DNA of 64,000 nt from Actinokineospora xionganensis (GTDB lineage: Bacteria; Actinomycetota; Actinomycetes; Mycobacteriales; Pseudonocardiaceae): positions 540,505 through 604,504 of the forward strand of contig NZ_JABVED010000001.1 of NCBI RefSeq assembly GCF_014323725.1, written 5' to 3'. Shown piece by piece: positions 25,888-34,278 of the stretch (its first letter is position 1; each line of letters opens with the position of its first letter). The position numbers and the translations under genes are program-made. The notes beneath the pieces were generated by a model, which made no database searches, was not told the origin of the DNA, and worked only from the letters and a program-made list of their open reading frames with translations.

Positions 25888-27165
25888 GTGGATCCCACCA
25901 CCATCATCGTCGCCGTGTTCGTGGTGCTTTTCGTGCTCACGGTCGTGGTCAAGTCCATCCTGGTCATCCCGCAGGCGCAGTCGGCGGTCATCGAGCGGCT
26001 GGGGCGTTTCCGCACCGTCGCCGAGCCGGGCCTGAACTTCCTGGTCCCGTTCCTCGACCGGGTCCGGGCCCGCATCGACCTGCGCGAGCAGGTCGTGTCG
26101 TTCCCCCCGCAGCCGGTGATCACCCAGGACAACCTGACCGTCTCGATCGACACGGTCGTGTACTTCCAGGTCACCGACTCGCGCGCCGCGGTGTACGAGA
26201 TCTCGAACTACATCATCGCCGTGGAGCAGCTCACCACGACGACGCTGCGTAACGTCGTCGGTGGGATGAGCCTGGAGCAGACGCTGACCTCCCGTGACCA
26301 GATCAACGGGCAGCTGCGCGGGGTCCTCGACGAGGAGACCGGCCGCTGGGGCATCCGCGTTGCCCGGGTCGAGCTCAAGGCGATCGACCCGCCGCCCTCC
26401 ATTCAGGACTCGATGGAGAAGCAGATGCGCGCCGACCGTGAGAAGCGCGCGATCATCCTCAACGCCGAGGGCCAGCGGGAAGCGGCGATCATGACCGCGC
26501 AGGGCCAGCGCCAGAGCCAGATCCTCTACGCGGAGGGCGCCAAGCAGGCCACCATCATGGCCGCGGAGGCCGACCGGCAGTCCCGCATTCTGGCCGCCCA
26601 GGGTGAGCGGGCCGCCCGCTACCTGCAGGCGCAGGGCCAGGCGAAGGCGATCGAGAAGGTGTTCGCCGCGATCAAGGCGAGCCGCCCCACCCCGGAGGTC
26701 CTGGCCTACCAGTACCTGCAGACGCTGCCGCTGATGGCGCAGGGCGACGCGAACAAGGTGTGGCTGATCCCCAGCGACTTCAACAAGTCCCTCGAGGGCT
26801 TCGCCCGCATGCTCGGCGCCCCCGGCGAAGACGGCGTCTTCCGCTACGAGCCGCCCGCACCGGACCCGGAGGCCTCCCGCGCCGAAGACGACGACGCGGC
26901 GATCGCCGACTGGTTCGACACCACAACCGACGCGCGAATCGCCGAGGCGGTCCGCAAGGCCGAAGCGGTCGTCGACGCGGACGTGTCCGCGGGCTCACCG
27001 GTGCCCCCGATGCAGCCCACGCCCAAGCAGACCTATGACCAGCCCGCGGGCATCGGCCCGTCGGCGCCGCGGTCGCCGATGCCGGGAATGCAGTTCCCGG
27101 TCGCCGACCCGGACATGGAACGCACCCAGGCAATGCGGCCGCCGACGCAGCAGCCTGGCCAGTAA
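25888..27165 (+). CDS. SPFH/stomatin-like membrane scaffold protein
   Basis: 425 residues. One N-terminal transmembrane helix (about 5-25) leads to an SPFH domain (QAQSAVIERLGRFRTVAEPG, DTVVYFQVTDSRAAVYE), then a long coiled coil rich in Ala, Glu and Gln (residues about 180-260), and a Pro-rich low-complexity tail of about 100 residues. It probably oligomerises at the membrane with NfeD. GTG 25888 is preceded by GGAGG at 5 nt. The tail exceeds the usual stomatin length. Confidence 0.9.
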   Translation: MDPTTIIVAVFVVLFVLTVVVKSILVIPQAQSAVIERLGRFRTVAEPGLNFLVPFLDRVRARIDLREQVVSFPPQPVITQDNLTVSIDTVVYFQVTDSRAAVYEISNYIIAVEQLTTTTLRNVVGGMSLEQTLTSRDQINGQLRGVLDEETGRWGIRVARVELKAIDPPPSIQDSMEKQMRADREKRAIILNAEGQREAAIMTAQGQRQSQILYAEGAKQATIMAAEADRQSRILAAQGERAARYLQAQGQAKAIEKVFAAIKASRPTPEVLAYQYLQTLPLMAQGDANKVWLIPSDFNKSLEGFARMLGAPGEDGVFRYEPPAPDPEASRAEDDDAAIADWFDTTTDARIAEAVRKAEAVVDADVSAGSPVPPMQPTPKQTYDQPAGIGPSAPRSPMPGMQFPVADPDMERTQAMRPPTQQPGQ

Positions 27166-27185
27166 CGCGGTTGCCGCGGTTTGAT

Positions 27186-27218
27186 CCGGCCCCCGCTTCC
27201 TTGTGAAGTGGGGGCCGG
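27186..27218. terminator. Strong hairpin between convergent SPFH and MFS genes
   Basis: Stem CCGGCCCCCGCTTC pairs with GAAGTGGGGGCCGG around a CTTGT loop; 13 of 14 pairs are Watson-Crick. The following bases contain only a short T-run (GTTT), common in high-GC actinobacteria. It closes the DUF3097-NfeD-SPFH transcripts and could act on both strands. Confidence 0.7.
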
Positions 27219-27337
27219 AATGCGTTTCGGTCCAACGGTCTCTTGACGTCCGGTGGTGGGTGGATGCGCACCCGCCATCAGCAAGAACGCAGCGGGCGAA
27301 CCATCCGAACGGGCTGCCCAGCGGAAACGGGCCGGGA

Positions 27338-28663
27338 TCAGTCACGAAGAGGATGAGCAAGTTCGTCCTGGGGCAGCTTCGCCCACACGATCGCCACCGC
27401 CGCCACGACCGCGGGCACCAGCCCGGCGATCAGGAACGTGTTCACCAGTCCGATCGCCTCCGACACCGGCCCCGCAACGGCCATCGACACCGGCATCAGC
27501 GAGATGGACACGAAGAAGTCCAGTGAGGCGACTCGGCCAAGCAGTGCAGCGGGCACGCGCCGCTGCAGCAGGGTTCCCCAGATGACCATCGGCGCGGAGA
27601 ACATCGCACCCAGGACGAAGGCAGCCGCCACGACCACCCACACCTGGGTGGCCATGCCCATCACCGCCATCGGCAGGCAGCCGACGCCCCAGGTCAGGTT
27701 CATGGTGGTGAGGTACCGCTTGGGCATCGGCAGCGACGCCATCGTCAGCGAGCCGACAGCCCCGCCGATGCCGAACGCGGCGAGGACCCAGGCGTGGTCG
27801 TCGGGGCCGCCACCGAGGCGGTCCTTGACGAGGAACGGAACCAGCACGTCGAGCGGTCCCATGATCACGAACACCATGACGCTGGCGAACAGCAGCGTCG
27901 CGAGCAGCCAGGGTGTGCGCACCATGTAGACGAAGCCCTCGCGCATGTCGGTCAGGGCGCTCCTGACCGGGTGCACGGGGGCGGCGTCGGGGTCGATCTC
28001 GCGGCGGACGACGGTTTTCGGCACGGCGGTCAACGCGACGAACCCGAAGGCCGCCGTGGCGGCCGCGATGGCGACGGCGATGCCGGGGGAGAAGGCGCCC
28101 ACCGCCATTCCGGCGACGGCGGGGCCCGCGGCCTGCCCGATCGTGGGACGGACCATGCCCTCGAACCCGTTGACGGCCATCAGGTCCGACTCGGGCACCA
28201 GGGCGGGCAGCCACGCCGAGTACGCCGGGTAGTAGAACGCCATGCCCATGCCGGTGATGAAAGAGACCACCGCGAGGTGCCAGATCTGGGTGCTGCCGGT
28301 CAACGACAGGAACGCGACCAGGGCCATGCCGCCGAGTTCGACCGCGGCCACGCACAGCAGGATCGTCTTCTGCGGGACCCGGTCGGCCACCACGCCGGCG
28401 AGCAGCGCGGGCAGCAGGACGCCGATGGCTGAGGCGGTGGAGACGACCGACAGCTGCGCCGGGCCGCCGCCGACGCGGATGACCTCCCAGACCAGGGCCA
28501 CGATCCACACGCCGTGGGCGAAGGTGTTGAGCAGCAGCGCGAGCGCGAGCCGCCGGTAGGCGGGGGTGCGGAACGGGCGCAGCACGCGCGGCAGCTGTCT
28601 GGGCGGCGGCGTGATCGCGACGTCGGGTTGCTCGGTGGTGGGTGCGTCGCCCGGGTCGGGCAT
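27338..28663 (-). CDS. MFS transporter
   Basis: 441 residues, twelve predicted helices. The loop 2-3 motif is VVADRVPQKTILL (Gx3DR.. pattern) and helix 5 has GMGMAFYYPAY. The pattern fits DHA3-like exporters of the TetV/enterobactin-exporter group. A cytosolic Pro-rich N-terminus of about 25 residues precedes the first helix. It follows the methyltransferase by 55 nt on the same strand, but no link is proven. Substrate unknown. Confidence 0.85.
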   Translation of the reverse strand: MPDPGDAPTTEQPDVAITPPPRQLPRVLRPFRTPAYRRLALALLLNTFAHGVWIVALVWEVIRVGGGPAQLSVVSTASAIGVLLPALLAGVVADRVPQKTILLCVAAVELGGMALVAFLSLTGSTQIWHLAVVSFITGMGMAFYYPAYSAWLPALVPESDLMAVNGFEGMVRPTIGQAAGPAVAGMAVGAFSPGIAVAIAAATAAFGFVALTAVPKTVVRREIDPDAAPVHPVRSALTDMREGFVYMVRTPWLLATLLFASVMVFVIMGPLDVLVPFLVKDRLGGGPDDHAWVLAAFGIGGAVGSLTMASLPMPKRYLTTMNLTWGVGCLPMAVMGMATQVWVVVAAAFVLGAMFSAPMVIWGTLLQRRVPAALLGRVASLDFFVSISLMPVSMAVAGPVSEAIGLVNTFLIAGLVPAVVAAVAIVWAKLPQDELAHPLRD

Positions 28664-28718
28664 CGGTGTCTCCGTCGGGTGGTGGGTGTGCCCCGATTGT
28701 GTCGGGACCCACCGACAA

Positions 28719-29405
28719 CTATCGGGTCATTCGGAAAGTGAAGTAGTCGACGTGCCAGCCGTCCTTGTCGATCCCGTGAGTCGCGACGGTCTCCGCGGCG
28801 AACCCGGCGCCGTCAGCTTGGGCGCGCAGATGGTCGACGTCGCCGGAGGTGCCGAAGAAGATCAGCATGCGCCCGTCGGCGGCGAGGTGATCGCCCGCGG
28901 CGGCGAAGAACGTGTTCAGCGCCCGGTAGCCGGGGTCGGTGCTGGCGTTCTCGAGGTGGTCGCGCGGGGTGAACCAGCGGAACGGCGGGTCGAACACGAT
29001 CAGGTCGAACACACCGGCGACGTCGCTGAACACGTCGCTGTGGTGGACGTGGACCCGGTCGCCGACACCGTTGCGCTCCGCGTTGGCCTTCGCGGCGGCC
29101 AGCGCGTGCGGGTTGGTGTCGACGGCGGTGACGTCGGTGGAGCGGGACGCGGCGAGGACCGCGTTGACGCCGCAGCCGGTGCCCATGTCGAGGACCCGGT
29201 CGGCCACGGTGACCTCGTCGAGGACGGACTGGCCCAGCAGGTGCGACACCGGGGTGATCGGGTGCACGTGCGGCGGGACCACGAACGTGCGACCCAGGTA
29301 GTCGAAGGTCTGGTCGGTGTCGACCTGCGCGGAGCGGTACGCGGACTCATGCCAGCGTTCGATCCGGGCGACGTGCTCGGGCCCCATGGTCGGCTGGTGC
29401 TTCAT
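28719..29405 (-). CDS. Class I SAM methyltransferase (MTS-like)
   Basis: 228 residues. Motif I is VLDMGTGCGVNAV, and the motif for amide or base methylation is VFDPPFRW (NPPY-like). VTAVDTNPHALAAAK contains the acidic residue that binds SAM ribose. This combination is typical of the methyltransferase-small (PrmC/RsmC-like) group. ATG 29405 lies 6 nt after a TAGGTT -10 on the minus strand. Target unknown. Confidence 0.8.
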   Translation of the reverse strand: MKHQPTMGPEHVARIERWHESAYRSAQVDTDQTFDYLGRTFVVPPHVHPITPVSHLLGQSVLDEVTVADRVLDMGTGCGVNAVLAASRSTDVTAVDTNPHALAAAKANAERNGVGDRVHVHHSDVFSDVAGVFDLIVFDPPFRWFTPRDHLENASTDPGYRALNTFFAAAGDHLAADGRMLIFFGTSGDVDHLRAQADGAGFAAETVATHGIDKDGWHVDYFTFRMTR

Positions 29406-29436
29406 CCTTCGAACCTAACCGGGCCCGCCACCGGTT

Positions 29437-30525
29437 TTACGCGAAATCGACGACCGCGGCGCCGACCCCTCGGGCGCGCGCGACGTGCTCGGCCTCAGCC
29501 TCGATCTCCGCGGTGACCGCCTTGGTCAGCCGCTCGAACGCGGTCACGGTGACAGTCACCTTGCGCGCGGTCGCCTTGGTGCGCCACACGCCAACGATCT
29601 CCCCGTCGGCGAGCACGGCGCCGGGGTTGCCGATGGGGCGCCACAGTTGTTTGCGGCGCCGGGCGTCGGGCACGAGCAGGTCGCGGTCGCGCGACTGCAG
29701 CAGCGGGTCGAACGGGGGCAGCAGCCGCACCAGCCGCGGGTCCGGCGCGTCGCGCAGCGCGGCCACCGAGTCCTCAGGCAGGTGGGCGGTGCGGCCGTCG
29801 ACGGTGACCTCGACCAGCCCATCGGGCCACATCGCGGCGGCCTCAGACCGGGTCGTCTCCAGGAACGCGGCGGCCTCGGCTTTGCCCGCCGGACCGTGCA
29901 GCCGCAGGTAGGCGCTGATCAACGGGCCAGCCCCCGCGCTCTGCTTAGGCACCCGATGCCGCCCGGGCAGTGGGCTGAGCGTCGTGGGGCGGGACTGGCC
30001 GTGGACTCCCACGCCCGCGGCCAAACCGACGAGTTGGAACAGGCTGCCGTAGACGTGGGTGGCCTGGCAGGTTCGGCAGTCGTAGGAGTACTCGGCGGGC
30101 AGCCGGGCGGTGACCTCGGTGCTGACCTCGCCGCGGGTCTTCTCCCGGTCGACCACCGCCCGCATCGCTTCCGCGCCCGCGGTGAACGCGGTCAGCCCCG
30201 GGATGCCCGCCCTCTTGAACACCACCCCGACGCCGCTGAGCCGGGCGATGGCGTCCGCGTCGCTTCGCGGCCACAACCCGGCGGCCATGGTCGCCACATC
30301 GGCGCGGCGGATGACGTGCGGCGCCCCGCGGAACGTCCAGACCGTGGTCAGGGAAGGGTCGTCGAGGTCGGCGCCTACCGACAGCCGGGCGGCCATGGCC
30401 ACGCGAGGGGAGGCCGCGCCCGCGTCCTGGATTCCGAGGTCGAGGACCGGCAGGTCAGCGGTGTCTCGGTGTAGGCCGTGCGCCGCGATGCGGTAGGCCA
30501 AGACTCGGTTGCGGTCGACGTCCAC
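29437..30525 (-). CDS. Winged-helix AlkZ-like DNA glycosylase family protein
   Basis: 362 residues of the winged-helix HTH_42 (AlkZ/YcaQ) family, which in studied members unhooks interstrand crosslinks or bulky adducts. Seen: AYRIAAHGLHRD at the start, TVWTFRGAPHVIRRADV, GPAGKAEAAAFLETTRSE and the conserved PPFDPLLQSRDRDLL, which sits where AlkZ carries its catalytic QxQ-like motif. Here the motif reads LQSRD, so activity may differ. The gene lies 29 nt after the small 63-residue gene. Confidence 0.75.
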   Translation of the reverse strand: MDVDRNRVLAYRIAAHGLHRDTADLPVLDLGIQDAGAASPRVAMAARLSVGADLDDPSLTTVWTFRGAPHVIRRADVATMAAGLWPRSDADAIARLSGVGVVFKRAGIPGLTAFTAGAEAMRAVVDREKTRGEVSTEVTARLPAEYSYDCRTCQATHVYGSLFQLVGLAAGVGVHGQSRPTTLSPLPGRHRVPKQSAGAGPLISAYLRLHGPAGKAEAAAFLETTRSEAAAMWPDGLVEVTVDGRTAHLPEDSVAALRDAPDPRLVRLLPPFDPLLQSRDRDLLVPDARRRKQLWRPIGNPGAVLADGEIVGVWRTKATARKVTVTVTAFERLTKAVTAEIEAEAEHVARARGVGAAVVDFA

Positions 30526-30554
30526 CCGCCCATGATGGCCCAGGGGACCGACAG

Positions 30555-30746
30555 TTACCCGGCCCGCAGGGGGCGGCGGGGCCGGGGGAGACCGCGGCTC
30601 CAGCGGACGAAGTCGGCCGGGTCGAACCGGTCGGACTGCTCGTCATACTCGCGGCGGTCGAGGGCGGCGCGACGGAGGATGCTGACCAGGCCGACGTGCT
30701 GAACGCGGCCACGACGGACCTCGAACCCGGTCCATTGCTGCGTCAC
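30555..30746 (-). CDS. Small basic protein, unknown
   Basis: 63 residues starting at GTG 30746, with GGGGAC upstream as ribosome site. Sequence is basic and ends in a Pro/Arg-rich tail (SRGLPRPRRPLRAG). An alternative earlier ATG at 30836 would overlap the sucrase-like gene end and is not preferred. No family recognised; it lies just upstream of the AlkZ-like gene on the same strand. Confidence 0.45.
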   Translation of the reverse strand: MTQQWTGFEVRRGRVQHVGLVSILRRAALDRREYDEQSDRFDPADFVRWSRGLPRPRRPLRAG

Positions 30747-30832
30747 GTGCCGTCCCCTTCGATGCCATGTCCACGAAACCTCTTCGCAATCATGCCCGGT
30801 CGGTAGGCGGCTTGGCCTATACCAAACGGCTA

Positions 30833-31744
30833 TCACATGATCCTATGGGCCAAGTGAGTGACGGCCGGTCCCGGCGTCGCGCCGCAGCTCGCAGGCCTTG
30901 CGACCGGATCCACGCGTTCGCCGACCACGACCCGCCACCCATGGCCGTCGCGGTGGGTGACCGGGACAAGCCAGTCACCGTCGACACGCTCGGGGGCACC
31001 CACGACGAGGTCGTCGGGACCGCTCGCCTGGATGTGCTCACGGACGGCGAGTTCGGCGACCTGACCGGCCGCACCCCAGGTGGACCGGCCACGGCAGCGC
31101 TCGGTCGCGACATCGTCGCCGGTCAGCAGCCCGCGGGCGAACCCCGGGTCCACGGCACCGTAGGCGTATCCGGTGGGCAGCAGCAGCGCGGTCGGCGCGA
31201 ACCGGTGCCCACCGAGATGGGTCGCCTCCCACACCGCGTCCCCGTGCTCGACAGCGAGCTCCTCGGCGATCGGACGGCCCAGCAGCGCGCAGCACACGTC
31301 TCGGCGCCCGTTGGTGCACACCAGCAGCAGCGGACCCGAGTCCACCGTCCCGAAGTCGCCGATGTCGCCCGCACCCCAGGCGGCGAAGTCGTGGTCAAGC
31401 AGATGTTTCGCCTCGACCACCGTCCCCGACCGCAGCCGCGTGCGCCCCGGCGCGGTGTGCGCGAGGTAGACCCGCGCGGGCCTCGGGGTGTGCCGGTCAG
31501 GGTGTCGGCCGGGCCGGCGGATGAGGACGACGCGGACACCGGTGCCCTTGGCGCGGTCGGCCAGCTCGGCACCGACGGCCGGGTCGAGGTGGCTCTCCCG
31601 CAGTGCGTCGCGGCCCCACGGACCGGGCTGCTCCAGACACAGCCAGGTCACCGCGGTCGCGGCCGTGCCCGCGAGGGGTTCGTTCAGCGTGCGGGACAGC
31701 ACCGAGCAGGCGGTGTCGGGCAGCGCCGGGGGAGTCGTCGCCAT
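30833..31744 (-). CDS. Sucrase/ferredoxin-like protein
   Basis: 303 residues of the sucrase/ferredoxin-like family (thioredoxin-like ferredoxin fold). The iron-sulfur-type motif is VCTNGRRDVCC and the downstream motif is HLGGHRFAPT. Members in actinobacteria are linked to iron handling and appear near siderophore genes. A weaker iron-box-like site lies 37-55 nt upstream (31781-31799). The name sucrase is historical; an electron-transfer or iron-release role is inference. The start could be ATG 31744 only. Confidence 0.8.
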   Translation of the reverse strand: MATTPPALPDTACSVLSRTLNEPLAGTAATAVTWLCLEQPGPWGRDALRESHLDPAVGAELADRAKGTGVRVVLIRRPGRHPDRHTPRPARVYLAHTAPGRTRLRSGTVVEAKHLLDHDFAAWGAGDIGDFGTVDSGPLLLVCTNGRRDVCCALLGRPIAEELAVEHGDAVWEATHLGGHRFAPTALLLPTGYAYGAVDPGFARGLLTGDDVATERCRGRSTWGAAGQVAELAVREHIQASGPDDLVVGAPERVDGDWLVPVTHRDGHGWRVVVGERVDPVARPASCGATPGPAVTHLAHRIM

Positions 31745-31780
31745 CGGCCCAAGACTCTCACGCCGGTACCGCCATCCGTG

Positions 31781-31799
31781 TGAGGGTAGGCAACACTTA
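31781..31799. promoter_or_regulatory. Weak candidate iron box
   Basis: TGAGGGTAGGCAACACTTA matches the iron-box consensus TTAGGTTAGGCTAACCTAA at 13 of 19 positions. It is placed as expected upstream of the sucrase/ferredoxin-like gene. Alone it would be weak evidence; the family and the stronger site at 6464 make it worth noting. Confidence 0.35.
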
Positions 31800-31807
31800 A
31801 ATTGAGT

Positions 31808-32770
31808 TCAGTTCGAGGCGTCCGCGGCGCGGCCGAGGCGGTCGGCCAAGCCGCGCAGGCGCTCGATCAACTCCGAGGGTTCACGCACCTCGAACTCGCA
31901 GCCGATCATCGAGATCCACACCGCGATTCCCTCAAGGTGATTCGCCCCGACGCGCAAGGTGCAGGTGTTCTCGTCGATCGGTTCGAGCACCCCGGCCGAC
32001 GGTGAGACGTGCTCCGCGGCGGCCTCCGCCGACAGGTGCAGGGTGATCACCGCCTGGTACCGGTACGCCGCGTTGGACAGCCCGTAGCTGGTGTACGCCA
32101 CCAAGTCCTTGTCCGGCGGGTCACGCGGGACGAACTTCGGGCCGGTCGGGATGCGCGGGGTGAGCCGGTCCACCCGGAAGGTCCGCCAGCCCTCTCGATC
32201 GACGTCGAACGCGACCAGATACCAACGCCGCCCCGTGTGCACCAGCCGGTGCGGCTCCACACTGCGCAGGGTCTCCTCGCCGTCGTGGTCGCGGTAGTCG
32301 AACCGCAGGCGCTCATTGTCGCGGCACGCGTTCGCGATCGCGGTCAGCGTGCTCGGGTCGACCGTGGGGCCGCCACGGTGGATCGGCACCGTGATCGACT
32401 GCAAGGAGTGGACCCGGTTGCGCAGCCGCGACGGCAGCACCTGTTCGAGTTTCGCCAGCGCCCGCACCGAGGTCTCCTCGATGCCCGCGATCGTGCCCCC
32501 CGACGCCGTCCGCAGGCACATGGCCACCGCCACCGCCTCCTCGTCGTCGAGCAGCAGCGGCGGCAGGTCGGCCCCGGCACCGAGCCGGTAGCCGCCCGCG
32601 GTCCCCGTGACCGCGTGCACCGGGTAACCCAGGGAGCGGAGTTTGTCGACGTCACGGCGAACGGTCCGGTCGGTGACCCCGAGACGGTCGGCCAGGTCCG
32701 CACCCGACCAGTCCCGCCGGGTCTGGAGCAGTGAGAGCAGCCGCAACAGGCGGGCCGAGGTTTCCAGCAC
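31808..32770 (-). CDS. WYL-domain transcriptional regulator (YafY-like)
   Basis: 320 residues. An N-terminal HTH_11 helix-turn-helix (LSLLQTRRDWSGADLADRLGVTDRTVRRDVDKL) precedes a WYL domain containing RRWYLVAFDVDREGWRTF and RVDRLTPRIP, then the WCX C-terminal extension. WYL proteins sense nucleic acids or small ligands and often control stress genes. GTG 32770 start. It sits 16 nt downstream of the MocR gene on the same strand; the link is unproven. The N-terminal quote is pattern only. Confidence 0.85.
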   Translation of the reverse strand: MLETSARLLRLLSLLQTRRDWSGADLADRLGVTDRTVRRDVDKLRSLGYPVHAVTGTAGGYRLGAGADLPPLLLDDEEAVAVAMCLRTASGGTIAGIEETSVRALAKLEQVLPSRLRNRVHSLQSITVPIHRGGPTVDPSTLTAIANACRDNERLRFDYRDHDGEETLRSVEPHRLVHTGRRWYLVAFDVDREGWRTFRVDRLTPRIPTGPKFVPRDPPDKDLVAYTSYGLSNAAYRYQAVITLHLSAEAAAEHVSPSAGVLEPIDENTCTLRVGANHLEGIAVWISMIGCEFEVREPSELIERLRGLADRLGRAADASN

Positions 32771-32786
32771 GCGGCCAGTCTCTCAG

Positions 32787-34199
32787 CTATCGCGGACAAC
32801 CACTGTCCGCCAGGCACTCCCGCAACCGGGCCAAACCCTCGTCGATCTCCTCATACCGGATCGTCCCGAACCCGAGGGCGAACCCCGAGCGCCCACCGGT
32901 GTGCTCACACAGACCCTCAAGGGTGTTCACGCCGACCTCGCGCGCCCCCGCCACCCGCGCATCCAACGACGTGGAGGTCTCCGCGAAGACATGCAGCCCG
33001 GCCGCCGACGGCACCAGCGTGGCCACCCCGGCGAAGTCCCGCTCCAACACCGCCACGATCCGCGCGTGCCTGCGCCCATACTCCCGCCCCGCCCGCCGCA
33101 CATGCCGGGCGAGCAGACCTTCGTCGATGAACTTCGCCAACGCCAGCTGCCCCGTCACCTCCCCATGCCAGTCACCCAGCTGCCGCGCCGCCCGCACCGC
33201 CTGACGCACCGCCGGGGCAGCGACAAGAAACCCCAACCGCAACGCGGGCAGCAGCGTCTTGGAGAACGTCCCCACATAGATCACCCGCCCCTGCCCATCC
33301 AGGCTCTGCAACGGCTCCAGCGGACGATCGGAGAACCGGAACTCACTGTCGTAGTCGTCCTCCACCACCACAGCGCCCCGACGCCCCGCCCACGCCAACA
33401 GCTCCGCGCGTCGCGCCACCGACATGGGAATCCCAAGCGGGAACTGGTGCGACGGAGTCGTGTAGACGACCCGCGCCGACGACGGCAACGCCGCCACCAC
33501 CAGCCCCTCAGCGTCCACCGGCACACCCACCACACGCGCGCCGTGCGCGGCGAACAACCGCCGGGCAGGCAGATACCCAGGCTCCTCGACAGCGACCACG
33601 TCACCCGGGTCGACCAACACCCGCGCGATCAAGTCCAACGCCTGCTGCGCGCCCTGGGTGATCACCACATCATCCGGACCCGCGTGCACCGACCGCGCCA
33701 ACCCGACATGCCGGGCCACCGCCTCCCGCAGCACCCGCTCACCCGCTGGGTCCGCGTAATCCGCCGAACGCACCGCCGACCGCCGCAGACTCGACGACAC
33801 CAACCGGCGCCACGTCGCCCACGGAAACAGCTCCACATCCGGCACCCCCACCCGGAAGTCGAACCGCGGCTCCCACGACGGCGCCTCGACGGGCACCGAC
33901 CGCCACCGGGCCCGGGGGAGCACCTCCGCCGACGCCCGCGCCGACCGCGACCGCGTCGCGGGCCGGTCACACACGAACGTGCCCGCACCGACCCGCCCCA
34001 CCAGGAACCCCTCAGCGGTCAACCGGTCGTAAGCCACCCCGACGGTGTTGCGCGACACCGACAGACGCCCCGCCAGCTCCCGGCTCGGCGGCAGCCGCTC
34101 ACCCGGACGCAACCGACCGTCGAGCACCGCGTCGAGCAGCTGCCGGTAGATCTGCGCCGACAGGCCACCCCGACCCGACAAGGTCACGTGGATGTCCAT
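32787..34199 (-). CDS. MocR/PdxR-like GntR-aminotransferase regulator
   Basis: 470 residues. The N-terminal 70 residues are a GntR winged helix (AQIYRQLLDAVLDGRL, PPSRELAGRLSVSRNTV). The rest is a PLP fold-I aminotransferase domain with DVVITQGAQQALDL, VEDDYDSEFRF and the PLP lysine in TFSKTLLPALRLGF. I choose ATG 34199 over GTG 34211 because GGAGG lies 5 nt before it. It is divergent from an MFS exporter, the usual MocR target arrangement. The ligand is probably PLP-linked amino compounds, but unknown. Confidence 0.85.
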   Translation of the reverse strand: MDIHVTLSGRGGLSAQIYRQLLDAVLDGRLRPGERLPPSRELAGRLSVSRNTVGVAYDRLTAEGFLVGRVGAGTFVCDRPATRSRSARASAEVLPRARWRSVPVEAPSWEPRFDFRVGVPDVELFPWATWRRLVSSSLRRSAVRSADYADPAGERVLREAVARHVGLARSVHAGPDDVVITQGAQQALDLIARVLVDPGDVVAVEEPGYLPARRLFAAHGARVVGVPVDAEGLVVAALPSSARVVYTTPSHQFPLGIPMSVARRAELLAWAGRRGAVVVEDDYDSEFRFSDRPLEPLQSLDGQGRVIYVGTFSKTLLPALRLGFLVAAPAVRQAVRAARQLGDWHGEVTGQLALAKFIDEGLLARHVRRAGREYGRRHARIVAVLERDFAGVATLVPSAAGLHVFAETSTSLDARVAGAREVGVNTLEGLCEHTGGRSGFALGFGTIRYEEIDEGLARLRECLADSGCPR

Positions 34200-34278
34200 C
34201 GGCACCTCCACATTGGCCCAATCAGAACGGCTCGAATTGGAACTTATCCCTGGCCGATCTTCACCCTAGATTAGCGCC
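34200..34278. promoter_or_regulatory. MocR-MFS divergent control region
   Basis: Holds a perfect ATTGG-C-CCAAT inverted repeat (34212-34222) and a direct repeat of ATTGG at 34236, 24 nt apart, resembling MocR direct-repeat operators. A TAGATT -10 (34267-34272) ends 6 nt before the MFS ATG, predicting a leaderless or near-leaderless message. Confidence 0.5.
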
